Positions 8,821 through 18,860 of a stretch of 26,234 nucleotides of DNA are shown here, piece after piece. The position numbers were made by a program, and so were the translations under genes. The number at the start of each line of letters is the position of its first letter. Within the stretch, counting starts at the first letter, position 1. Source of the DNA: Gryganskiella cystojenkinii (Eukaryota; Mortierellomycota; Mortierellomycetes; Mortierellales; Mortierellaceae); the NCBI GenBank assembly GCA_015852425.1, contig JAAAIG010000560.1, positions 1 through 26,234 of the forward strand, in the 5' to 3' direction. The notes under the pieces are model-generated. The model saw only the letters and a program-made list of their open reading frames with translations. It was not told the origin of the DNA and did no database searches.

Positions 8821-9766
8821 ATGTCGGCCATATCACATCAGCAGCAGGACTCATCCTCGACGTCCTCCTCAGCCATCCTGGCCCAGGGCAGGACCTCAAC
8901 ATCCTCAGACCGGGATTCCGTCAGTCTACGACCAACCTTTATGCAAAAGTAAGGTCCAGCCAGGGATCGACATTTAACCTACGAGAGTGCACATTCTTTG
9001 GAACTCGTGTTCTTTGACTCAAGATTCCCACTTGCACAGACATTGACCTAGAAAACCTCTCTGCCCTGAACTCTCGACTATTTTCTTGGTTCCATTAGGT
9101 TCAAACCTCCAGTTGCCACCAAATTCATGCAACAAATCCTTCAAAACCACCTTCTTCATGCTGTCTACCACGGAGAGGAATCGCAGAGGTTATCCAAGTT
9201 GATTGCGGAGGAAATCAAGACCAAACTTATAGGTATGGAAAGCGAAGGCACGGATACAGTGGCGCGAAGGCCGGAAAAATAGAGATAGACAGCAGAAGGA
9301 CTGCATGGATATCCCTTAGAAAGACTTGTCTCTCGTTAAATAATACTGAGTCTTTAACATCCCAGGAACGGCACGAACGAGGATAACCGAGACTACCCCA
9401 AAATTTTACGCGTTTCTCTGACCGACAATTCGTTCATTTTTCTCGGTAGAACTGGAGCTTGGACGGTACAAATACGTAGTGAATGTCGTGATGGGCGAGA
9501 ACCTCGGAGAGGGCGCCAGGATGGATTCTCGATGCTATTGGGATCCCGAGTCTGATGGTTCTGCCCAGGCTTTCTATTCCAACGTGAGTTTTTTTTTGTC
9601 AAGGTCTTTAAATGCTGTGAATTAGAGATGTATGGGCAATTAAATTTCCTAAGGAGGTTTTTCGTTGTATGACGAGGCTAACTGACTGCTTTCATTGCCT
9701 TGACCAACCCAACAATAGGACTCACTCTGGTGTGCAGCCGTGGCGTTCGCCATCTTTTATTATTGA
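8821..9766 (+). CDS. DYNLT2B: Tctex-type dynein light chain, DYNLT2B (TCTEX1D2)-like
   Basis: Four exons, 8821-8948, 9099-9232, 9450-9583 and 9719-9766, give 147 residues; all introns are GT-AG (150, 217 and 135 bp) and phases close. The first 40 residues are Ser/Gln-rich and probably disordered. The Tctex1 domain follows: LRPTFMQKFKP, then helices, then GRYKYVVNVVMGE, SRCYWDPESDG and a terminal NDSLWCAAVAFAIFYY. The RYK-VV-GE, SRC-WD and NDSL-FYY pattern fits the DYNLT2B/TCTEX1D2 subgroup better than DYNLT1, which ends in FGLSI. Tctex light chains dimerise and bind dynein intermediate chains; in animals DYNLT2B belongs to ciliary dynein-2. The ATG is the first in frame. Confidence 0.9.
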
Positions 9767-9887
9767 GCAGGATCATACTCAGGAAAAAGAAAGAACACGC
9801 CTATTCTCTAGCACATCTACCTTACTCGATCAAATACAAAATACCCAGCCAAAAAGGAATCAACCTCTGTGGCATAAAGCTCTATGA

Positions 9888-10819
9888 ATGAAGGACGGTG
9901 CCTTGAGGTATTTAAGCAGAGCCAAAAACAAAACAAGTCTGTTCCGCGTGATGGCTAAGCTTGCCAATTAAGGGTCTAAACTGTCAGGGTTGTTCATCCT
10001 CAAACCTCGTTTCCATTTTTTTTCTCGTGGTGCCCTCTGTTGGTTTGCTATCCTGGATCTACAAGGGTTTGTATGGCGACCATGGTTCGTTGCAACAGTT
10101 AGTTTTACTACTGGCCCAATGTGATTCTTTCGGGTCCCAATACCGTGGACATGTACATAAAGCCGACCAAAGAGGAAGTCTTCTGGCGGGGACTCAGCAA
10201 CGCGACCAAGTTCCGGACTAGTTTCAAGATCATGAACCATTTTGATCGTCTCACAGAAATTTCAAGTCTGGTTGTGACAGGTGACCTCCATGATGTCGTG
10301 CCCACGATCGAGACGAGGTTGACGAAGTTGTTTGAGACGATACAAAGTGTTCGCTAGCCTAATGTACCTCAGGTGCTAAAGATAATCAAGCATGCGGGTC
10401 TCTTGCCCCAGGAAGAGCGACGGAATGATTTTATCAAGGTCGCGTCTTTCTTTATCAAGAAGGTTTGTCTGCGTTCGTTGTCGAGAGAGCGATTGCTCGG
10501 TCGTGGGGTCTCTGGTGCTGTTACAAGATCTGATTCCAAGATATCGGGTCATCGAGTCAGCTCGACCACGGCGGCCAATACGGAGGTGAACGCTCAAACG
10601 GCCGCTCCCGGTGCACAGATCGTCAACAATACAAATGCACCTCGTGCACATCCTTCTTCGGGACCGCACCCGGCCACGATGAACAACGTGGTATCGGGTC
10701 GCCCTCAACCTCCATCCCATACGGTCGCCGCAGGTGCCGGTGGCGGTGGAGCGAAGAGAGGACCCCCATCAATTGCGCTCACGACTCCTGCTGGACCTGG
10801 AGACTCGGTAGACCGTTGA
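9888..10819 (+). CDS. Unrecognised multi-exon gene, frame crossed by one in-frame TAG
   Basis: Exon 1 is tentatively 9888-9947 (MKDGALRYLSRAK, 20 codons, GTGATG donor). A CAGTTAG acceptor ends at 10102 and opens a frame reading FYYWPNVILSGPNTVDMYIK and onwards, predicted mostly helical. The same frame meets a single TAG at 10355-10357 and then stays open to a TGA at 10817-10819, with coding-like sequence on both sides (TRLTKLFETIQ before, GLLPQEERRNDFIKVASFF after). A short intron hiding the TAG is likely, for example donor 10349 with acceptor 10390 (42 bp) or donor 10271 with acceptor 10372; both keep the frame. A further in-frame intron near 10463-10540 is possible. The C-terminal 90 residues are Ala/Pro/Gly/Ser-rich. 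No family was recognised. Real coding content is likely; the exact exons are not secure. Confidence 0.5.
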
Positions 10820-11260
10820 TGCAAAGCATGAGCCATTAATTTCGTCCGCAAATAATGATAGTAGGAACATGCTCGATGTCAACTCTATCTCCCCTATCAT
10901 CTACACAACCATAACGTTTAGTTAAAACTGACAACTGTGCCTCCGAACAGCCCAAGGATCTAAAAATGATTCTCAAAGAAAAAATAGTGCCAAGAACGAA
11001 GAAGGATGTTCCTGCGAATAGGAAAGCAAAAAAATAAAAAGTCTCTTCTTCTTCGGTCCTGTCCAGACAGTGGTTTGGTTTGGTTTGGTTGGTCACAAAA
11101 ACGTCATTGGAAAAAAAAAATCAAACGTCCCACAGCCCATAAGAAGTGCATTTAATCATTGTTGAGTGAGCAGAGAGGGCGAAAATTTTGACATTCTTCT
11201 TCGCTGCCATCTCTTACTTCATTCCTTGTCCATTCTCCACAATCAACCACTTCATACACA
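10820..11260. promoter_or_regulatory. Upstream region of the LIM gene
   Basis: About 440 bp without a supported gene. It holds four tandem TGGTT pentamers at 11071-11090 and a CT-rich leader directly before the ATG at 11261. No convincing TATA box was seen. Confidence 0.4.
11071..11090 (+). repeat. Tandem TGGTT pentamer, four copies
   Basis: Four perfect TGGTT units in a row, about 170 bp upstream of the LIM gene start. A short simple repeat with no assigned role. Confidence 0.8.
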
Positions 11261-13697
11261 ATGCCACCTCGCTTTGTCCCACCCACAAGTCCAAAGTGCC
11301 CGCGCTGCACCAAGAGTGTCTACTCTGTAAAGTATTTTTTTTTATTCTCTGTCATTACCTAGAACAGCTCTGAAATTGACCTCCGACTGTCACTTCCTTT
11401 TTACGTAGGCCGAACAAGTCATTGGACCCAACGGCGCTGCCTGGCACAAGGCTGTAAGCACATGGAACTGGTGTATCGCTCTAATGCGATGGAATGCAGT
11501 CAATGATGATAAAGAACCATACCACTCACGCGAATCTACTTTTCCCTTTCTTTGCTTCATTCTAAAAGTGCTTCACATGCAAAGAATGTAACCGTCGTCT
11601 TGATTCCAACACTCTCGCAGAACACGAAGGAGAGGTATAATGAGAACAAGGGATAATTATGTTAAAAAAAGTAGATACAACCGTCGTTAAGCTTACTTGC
11701 TTGCTTGTACTCGTGCTCTCTTTGCTGACCCATGACACCCACAACAACACAACTAGGCTTTCTGCAAAACTTGCCACAAGAAGATGTGGGGTCCGACAGG
11801 ATATGGCTACGCGAGTGGACTACTCGTCCGCGAGGATCCAGAGAGTCAGTTCAAGCAGAGCATTGGACGACCTCTCAATAGCACCGGAAGCAGCAGCAGC
11901 GACTTGAACGACAACAATAATAACAAAGAATACAGCAGTCTGGACCAAGTCGTTTACAACAACACCGGCGAAAGTACAACCTCTGCCGGTCGGCAACCCA
12001 GCGACCTTGGTAGCCCTCGTACTCCTACCACACCAAGCTATCAACAACAGTCTACTTTCACCTCAGAGGAGACAGAGGAGCAGCGACGGGCGCGCTTGAC
12101 CCCCGTGAACTCCACGTTGAAGAAGCGCAACTCGCTGGACTTGATCCGAGAACAGGCCGAGGCCTCGCGTCGTGCCTATGATGAGGCTCATGCTCAGCGT
12201 GTTGCAACCCGTTATGGACGCGTGAATGCGGACTCGACCGGCGGCTCGACTGGTAGTACTGGAAGTGGCCCACGCTCTACATTACCTTTGACGGATACCT
12301 CGCTTGCTATTGCTACTGGTCAGAACAACCATCACAATGGAAGTCAGTCTAGTTACCTCTCTGGAAGCTCGGATACCTCGTCTGTATTTGGCTCGAATAT
12401 GGCGACAACGTCTTCACCTGCACCCTCTTTCTCGTCTATCTCATCTTCGACCTCGACTCAACCACCCTCAACGAAATCGCTGTTTTTGAACCAGTCATAC
12501 AGAGGCAGCTCGTCCACCACCGCCAGCCATCAGCATTCGAACAACAACATTGATGTCGAATCTGATTACCTCAAGAGTCGCCAGGCACTCTCTTTCCAGA
12601 CTGGAGCACCCTCAGTCTCTTCATCCGCACCTGCTGAGCCCTCTGTGCTTCCCAAAAGAGAATTCGAGCCTGTGGTTGCGTCACCGATCTCCAATTTTCA
12701 GCAAGGCAGCGGTCATGAAGACGATTCTTACTTGAATTACATCCCTCGTGTCGTGGCGCGAAAGGAGGAGACTTCGTCAGCACCTGCTCCACCACTGCCA
12801 GTGCGAGAGGAGCCCTATACGGCGCCAGCTGCACCGGCTCTTCCATCCCGTGTTACACCAGCCGTTGAGGAGGATGAATGGGATGCTGACCCAACACCTA
12901 GCAAGACGGAGGAGTCGCTCTCAAAGCAGCCCATGTACCGATCCCAATACCTTCAGCAGCAAAGGCAACAGGAGCAAGAGGCTACCGCTGGTAGACCTGT
13001 CCCTTCTCCTCCAGTCTCATCAAACACCTCGTCGACATCCTCTGCTCGATTGAATCGACTGATCAACGAGACCGACAAGTTGACTCTGAGGGAGCAAGAG
13101 CAACGCCAGCAACATGGCGGAGGAGTCGTCTCCAAGAAGGATCTGGATGAATGGGACGAGGAGCCTACGCCAACCATGCCTTCGAGACCTCAAAATTTGA
13201 GTTACATGCCAGCGCGTCATGTTTCTTCAGCAGCTACCCGTACCTGGACACCTACCACTGCAGTGGATGAGGATCCTGTGCCTAGTAGCCATGATCGAGT
13301 CTCGTCTCCAAGTACTGCCGCCAGCAACAACTCTTTCACAAGCCCTGTGAACTCTTCTGGTTCAACCTCTTCTCCCTCAACAGTTCCCAAGACAGGCTAT
13401 TATCGCTCTGGAGGACTGATGACACCTAAGAAGGTCACTGCATCCTTTGGTGGTGGTGGAGATATCTGCCCTCGTTGTCAAAAGACTGTCTATCATGCGG
13501 AATCAGCCCTGGCCCCCGGTGGCGCCAAGTACCACAAATTGTGTCTCCGTTGTATCGAATGTTCCAAAAGCTTGGACTCGACCAACATGACCGATCGTCA
13601 GGGACAGCCTTATTGCAAGACCTGTTACTCAAAGGCGTTTGGAGCCAAGGGATACGGATACGGCTCTGGTGCTTCCATGCTTCACACTGAACTGTAA
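11261..13697 (+). CDS. Two-LIM-domain protein of the cysteine-rich protein (CRP) type with long linker
   Basis: Exons 11261-11326, 11409-11453, 11569-11634 and 11757-13697 encode 705 residues; introns are 82, 115 and 122 bp and all are phase 0. LIM1 (residues 13 to about 66) has complete zinc ligands: C13, C16, H35, C38, C41, C44, C62, C65. LIM2 (about 628-690) starts CPRC and contains YHKLCLRCIEC and YCKTCY. Each LIM is followed by a GYGY(A/G)SG tail, the glycine-rich mark of CRP proteins. The linker of about 560 residues is Ser/Thr/Pro/Gln-rich, with two DEWD-containing acidic motifs near residues 433 and 523, each followed by PTP. LIM domains bind proteins rather than DNA; CRP types usually act with actin or in signalling. 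The second ATG at 11784 is internal and would lose LIM1. Wide separation of the LIMs is unusual for CRPs. Confidence 0.93.
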
Positions 13698-13750
13698 GGA
13701 GAAGAAAGAGAGTAGTGGCGATGACCTTGGCCGAAAAATATTGCGACAAT

Positions 13751-13756
13751 AATAAA
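13751..13756 (+). terminator. Poly(A) signal AATAAA after the LIM gene
   Basis: AATAAA lies about 54 bp past the LIM gene stop, at a normal distance for 3' end formation. Confidence 0.5.
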
Positions 13757-13983
13757 TAGTTACGAACGAAACGAAGCTGTTCCTTCTGGTAGGACGGAGG
13801 GACCAAGAATAACCCTCAATGTCTGAGTTCGCATTGTGACGTGTGCGGGTATGAGCGTACTGTTACGATTCTGACCTGCGCAAATCTTTTAAAAAATTCT
13901 TGAGCCTCTTCCTTCTTGTCATCTTTCTTCTACTTTCCTCTGTATCATCCAAAAAAAAAAAAGCTTAACCCTCACCTTCCACA

Positions 13984-14588
13984 ATGACCCCAACGATCAA
14001 CCTCGCCGTCAGTGTCCCTATCAACCCTCCAGGTTCAGACCAAATACTGAACTCCTCTCAAGTTTGGGCTGCCTTACAACGCAAAGTCCGTCACCCACAC
14101 GAGTTTGTCCCGGCGATTACGTCTTGTAAAGTCGTGAAGGACGAGAATAACGTCGTCACCCGTGTGGTCAGCTTCAAGGATGGACCTTCGGGGGTCAATG
14201 AAGTCTGCACAGAGTACAAACCGAGTCGTGTCGAGTTCGTGATGGAGGATGGCACCAAAGTTCAAAACGTTGTAAGTTTCGGTATCACGGCCGACGGCAA
14301 GGTTGACAAGGAGCACATGATTTTGACGTATGAGTTTGAATGGAAGGCACCCGCTGGTGTCAAGCCAGGAAGTCCAGAGTGGACAGAGCTGGAGGCACAT
14401 TATCAGAAGGTAAAATGCAGAAAAAAGTTGATCTTAAAGAGCACGGGTAAGGAAGGAAATCAATGACTGAATCGTTATCTCTCTTTTTTTTATATATCTG
14501 CCTTCACTTCTGCATTCAGACCGCCACCCTTGGATTGGCGAACAGCGTCAAAATAATCAGGGGCATGGTCCATGATGGACGTGTTTGA
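13984..14588 (+). CDS. DUF1857 / AtaL-like SRPBCC protein
   Basis: Two exons, 13984-14409 and 14520-14588, joined across a 110-bp phase-0 intron (GTAAAA to TTCAG), give 164 residues. The start MTPTINLAVSVPINPP, the VWAALQRKVRHPHEFVPAI segment, the central repeated beta-strand pattern (VVSFKDGPSG, VCTEYKPSR, LTYEFEW) and the C-terminal helix TATLGLANSVKIIRGM match the DUF1857 family, which has the START-like (SRPBCC) fold with a hydrophobic cavity. Family members occur across fungi and include AtaL of the acetylaranotin cluster; the ligand or reaction here is unknown. No other natural-product gene is next to it. The ATG follows a CT-rich leader (CTTCCACAATG). Without splicing the frame would run on to a false stop at 14466. 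Confidence 0.9.
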
Positions 14589-14713
14589 AAGAAACGAGCT
14601 TGCGAGACAAACGAACGCAGGTGCGATTGTAGGACAAACACACACCCCGCTCTCTAAATCAATCAAAAGCTTGCAGGTTCCAACTGGACAGGTGAAAAAA
14701 TAAAAACTACGGC

Positions 14714-14719
14714 AATAAA
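14714..14719 (+). terminator. Poly(A) signal AATAAA after the DUF1857 gene
   Basis: AATAAA lies 126 bp past the stop. It sits about 40 bp from the opposite-strand signal of the GH3 gene, so the two transcripts end almost back to back. Confidence 0.5.
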
Positions 14720-14759
14720 GATCTCAGTGGGGCTGTTGGAATGTCTTTGATGCCTTTGT

Positions 14760-14765
14760 TTTATT
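14760..14765 (-). terminator. Poly(A) signal AATAAA of the GH3 gene
   Basis: The minus strand reads AATAAA 57 bp past the GH3 stop codon, facing the DUF1857 signal. Confidence 0.45.
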
Positions 14766-14821
14766 TGCCTATGGAAAGAATTCTCCCAGAAAACGATCTT
14801 CTGCGTGCGCTCGTTTCACTC

Positions 14822-17800
14822 TCATACCACCTGGAACTTGACAGAGAGAGCCTCGGGACGCATGGCATTGACCGTCAACGTAAACGTTCCCTTCTCGACC
14901 TTCTTTCTCAGATTCCGACCATGGTATGCCAAGGCATCCCGTCTAATCGTAAACTCGACTTCTTTGGACTGACCGGGTTCCAACTGAACCTTTTCGAATC
15001 CTTTGAGCAAGAACGCCTCGGGCATTACATCCGATCGTATCTCTTGAGTGATGTACCAAAACACGGTTTCCTTCACGGCCTTGGAGTCATCGCTGTTTTG
15101 GACTGTCACTTTGGCCTTGATACTCGCACCAGCATGATCCTCGCTGACCTCCCCACTTTCCTCCCTGATCTCCCCACTTTCCTCTGTAGTTTGCAAGGGA
15201 TCGTCGTCGTGATGGTGATGGTGTCGGTGTCGATCTTTTTGGTCATCCTTCTGATTCGTAGGCGAAGTCGACAGAGGAGGTGGCAGGAGGTCGTCCTCGT
15301 CCTCGATCGCTTCAATCTTTTTCCATTCCACTTTTATTAGCTTGCGACGTTCTTCAGAGAAGTCACGATTGACCAAGCTGTAGTCCTTGTCATCTTCCTC
15401 GTGACCTTCCTTGCCTTCACCATTATCATTATCTTCTTCATCTTTGTCCTCGTCCGCAAGGTCGTTCGCGGTCTCCTCAGTTCCTTCGTCACCCATTTGA
15501 TCATATGTTGTCGTGTGCAACCTCGAACTGCTCAAGGACAAACTTCGGTATTCGACTGTGGAGTACGACAACCCAGCACCAAACGTAAACAAAGGCCTGT
15601 AAGGATCAACCCCAGATCGATAATAATTCGTCGCCATATCCGCCGGTCCACTTGGATATGTCATCGGTAAACGACCCGAGGGGTTCACGGTCCCACTGAG
15701 TACCTCCGCGATAGGTAATCCACCCCAGGGTCCAGGAAGGTACGCCATCACGATCGCATCCACATCGCCCGCGACCTCTTGTAAACCCCTGGGACGACCC
15801 TCGACCAGGACCAAGATAACGTTTGTCTTTGTCCCCTTGGCTTGTTGAGTGATTCGACGAACGACCTCAAGCTGACCCCAGGGTAGATCAAGACTGTTAA
15901 GGTTTCCAATGATCTCGGCATAGGGTCTCTCACCCAGACACAAGATCACGGTATCGGCGTCCCGAGCCTGGGAGAGGTAATATCCGTTGGAGGGGTCCCC
16001 GTTACCTTCGAAATCGACGCTTGGGGTATAAGTGACAGCCCTCTCGCCGAATTCGTGTCTGAGTCCCTCGAGGATGGTCTCACCTCGGCCCTGGTACCAT
16101 TCATCATTATCGGCGCCTTGCCATTTGATTGACCACCCCCCGGACAGGGCTCGGATAGAATCCGCGGCAGGGCCGGTAACAAAGATTTTGCCTCGACTGT
16201 TGCCATTGAGGGGCAAGATCCCACCATCGTTCTTGAGGAGGGTGATACTTTCCCGAGCTGCGTCCTTGGCTGCGTTGATGTCCTGTTGACTGCCAACCTG
16301 TCGTAACAAACTGGGGTCACTCATCGGTTGATCAAAGAGACCGAGATCCTTTTTCAGTTGAAGGACTTTTGCAGCGGATTCGACCAATCGCGTCCGGTTC
16401 AGTTTGTTTTCTTGAACGAGCATGAAAGCGTCATTGGCGAACGAGATCGAATCGGGGACCATGATCATATCGACGGTCGTTTGGGACAGAGATTGTAGAG
16501 TGGCATCCTTGAGGGATTGAGCAGTTTTGTGTTCTGTGTAGAGTCGATTCAGTTCTGCCCAGTCCGTGACCAACATGCCCTCAAAGCCGATCCGGTGGCG
16601 GAGGAGTTGTGTCAGGTAAAAATGTGATCCCACAACGGGCTGTCCATTCACGTCAATATACGTTTCCATTGCAGTCGCGACCCCGGCATCCACAGCGGCC
16701 TGGAAAGAAGGGACGAAATAGTCCAAGAGGTAGTTGTCTGGAATCCAGGCTGAAGACCTTTTAAGGGTCATTGAAAAAAACACGCAGTTGTTAGAGAACG
16801 ATAAATAGAGCACGTAGCAGCCTATCATATTTTTTCGAGAGAACAATCCAGAGTGACATGGTAAAGAGGTGAGGCTTACTTGTCCTGGCCATCCCGAGAT
16901 GCCGAGTATCCGATAAAATGCTTCATACAAGCCGCTACACGGGTCCGATCATTTTTGTAATCGCCCTGCAGTCCCTTTATGATCGCACTCCCCATTGTAG
17001 CGGCAACATGAGGATCTGGAAGAAAATGAGAGTATTGGAAGTATTGGAAAAGTCGGAAAGTGTGTTTTTTTTTGCAAAAGAGGAGCATAATAGATCTCGT
17101 CAGCGTCAACAATACTTCCTGTTTAACAAATCTAAAAGAGTCTTTTTTTTCTCTCACCTTCACCAAAGGATTCATACACACGAGGCCAGAGTTTATGAAC
17201 TGCAATATCCAAGATCGGAGCAAAGACCCAGGGAACCCCTGCTGCGCGTGTATCCCTGGCAGTGATCCGTCCTGCCTCATACGCGGTTGTGGTATTAAAA
17301 GTCGCTGCTAAACCAATCTGTTGTGGGAACAAGACTGCTCCGTCCACATAGTTGGCGCCGTGAACCGAGTCCAGACTAGAAAAGAATCACATACGGTTGC
17401 GTGAATGCGGTTAGCAGGTGGTGTAGAAACAGGTAAATATTTAAAGTCAGACACACATCAGCGTGGAGGGGGAGAGAGATAGTTGGGCGAAGCGATTTGC
17501 AAATTTGGGCTTTAAAAAAAAACAAAGCAGAATTTTCACTTACCCATAAATCATGGGTATTTTCTTGCCACTCTCGATAGCAACTTTTTGGATGGCATCG
17601 ACGATGTTTACGAGCTGACTTGCAGAGTACGAGATGTACTTTCCCCCATGGCTATTTGAAAAAAAATACGCGAAATCACAAAGAGATGGTTAAAAAGCCC
17701 GTGCCAAACCTGGTGTCCCAGGGGGCTGATCAACTTCCTCATCATCATCAACGAATCAAGAATTCTTCAAAAAAAATCATGTGTGATGATCAAAAAGATG

Positions 17801-18375
17801 AATACTCACTTTGTAGGGGTATCCAAGAAACTTCCCACGCCCCATTCGTCGATCCAATAATGGACCATTTTCAAATCCAGCTCTCCATCCGAACCGATCA
17901 ACGATCCGATTTCGATCTGGGTCATTTGGCCTGCCAGTTCCCTCAACGTCATACTCCCGGCCAACCGTTGCATATCCAAGTCGATGGCGTCGGAAGGTCT
18001 GGCTGCAGGACGGGGATTTGAGAGATCACGTTGACTGTTGTCCTTATAACTGTAAGTAGCATCCGGTGTCTCACCACCATAGGTATCCCGGTCCAGGATC
18101 TGGCCTCCACCGAGAGCCTGTTGTGGGTCTGCCTCGACCAGCATGATGAGTTTGTTGTTGACGAGGATGGATTGCAAGAGGACTGTAACGGCAATGGAGA
18201 GTAGAAGAATAGTAGTTGTCGTTCGTCCAGGGAAGAAGGAAAATCCAGTTTTGAATATTTGCTGACGATCATACCCTCTGGTCTTTTTGTTTGCTGTCGT
18301 TGTCGTCATAGAGGTGGATTTGAGTGCGGGTGCAACATGGGCCATCACGGTGGTCTTTTGTGAACGTGTGCGCAT
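14822..18375 (-). CDS. GH3 beta-glucosidase, probably signal-anchored, with acidic/His-rich insert
   Basis: Five exons, 18375-17810, 17651-17544, 17375-17158, 17015-16880 and 16757-14822, give 987 residues; all introns are GT-AG and phases close. A basic N-terminus is followed by a hydrophobic segment at about residues 55-73, with no obvious cleavage site, suggesting a type II membrane anchor or long signal. The GH3 N-domain has MTLRELAGQMTQ, HGANY, KHFIGYSASRDGQDK and the nucleophile motif VTDWAE (Asp408). The C-domain has ARESITLLKNDGGILPL and GRLPMTYP, and a fibronectin-III-like domain ends the protein. The enzyme should hydrolyse beta-glucosides, outside the cell or in a vacuole. GH3 enzymes of this type are about 750-870 residues; the excess is partly a highly charged insert (about 755-885) with long Asp/Glu runs and an HRHHHHHDDD stretch, placed at the start of the FnIII-like domain. 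Confidence 0.93.
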
Positions 18376-18860
18376 TATGTTTTTTTGTTTACTGTTTGCT
18401 GGAGACTCTTGCTATCAATGTTTTGTCTGTGTTGTCGTTGTTGTAGAGGATCGCGCAAAGAACGGAAAGGAAAGAAAGAGAAGTGAGATATAGAAAAAGA
18501 AGAGAAGTTTGGGAAGTGAAGGGATGGATGCGAAGGCGAATTTGCAAAAAAAAAACTCCATGGAAGACATGAAGAGGAGAGGAATGACCCTGATCTTTCC
18601 CCTTTTCTTTGTGTTTCGTCGGTTTCTCCTCTCCTTTGTCTTCTCTTTCAACCATGACGCGCGAAAAATGTCCCCCGATTTTTATTTAAAAAAACATCCC
18701 AATTCAAACTTACCTTCAGCCTTGTCCCTGAATCCGCCATCCTCAGGAACCGATCCTTTCGTGAATAAATTCTACCACTAATAATTTTCCTCGGTTTGTT
18801 TTATTCGATATTTTTTAGAGACATAAAAAAAATTATATTAAAAAAATAAAACGGATGGGC
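18376..18860. promoter_or_regulatory. Upstream region of GH3 gene and 3' flank of tetraspan gene
   Basis: About 485 bp with no supported gene. Because the tetraspan gene is transcribed in the same leftward direction, its 3' end and the GH3 promoter share this space. It contains A/T runs and GAAAG-type purine tracts. A 90-codon plus-strand frame has no family resemblance. Confidence 0.4.
18800..18805 (-). terminator. Poly(A) signal AATAAA of the tetraspan gene
   Basis: The minus strand reads AATAAA 56 bp past the stop codon of the four-TM protein gene. Confidence 0.45.

Noticed and set aside
9968..10720. Minus-strand frames over the unrecognised gene
   Set aside because: They are shadows of the better plus-strand frame, which continues on both sides of the TAG.
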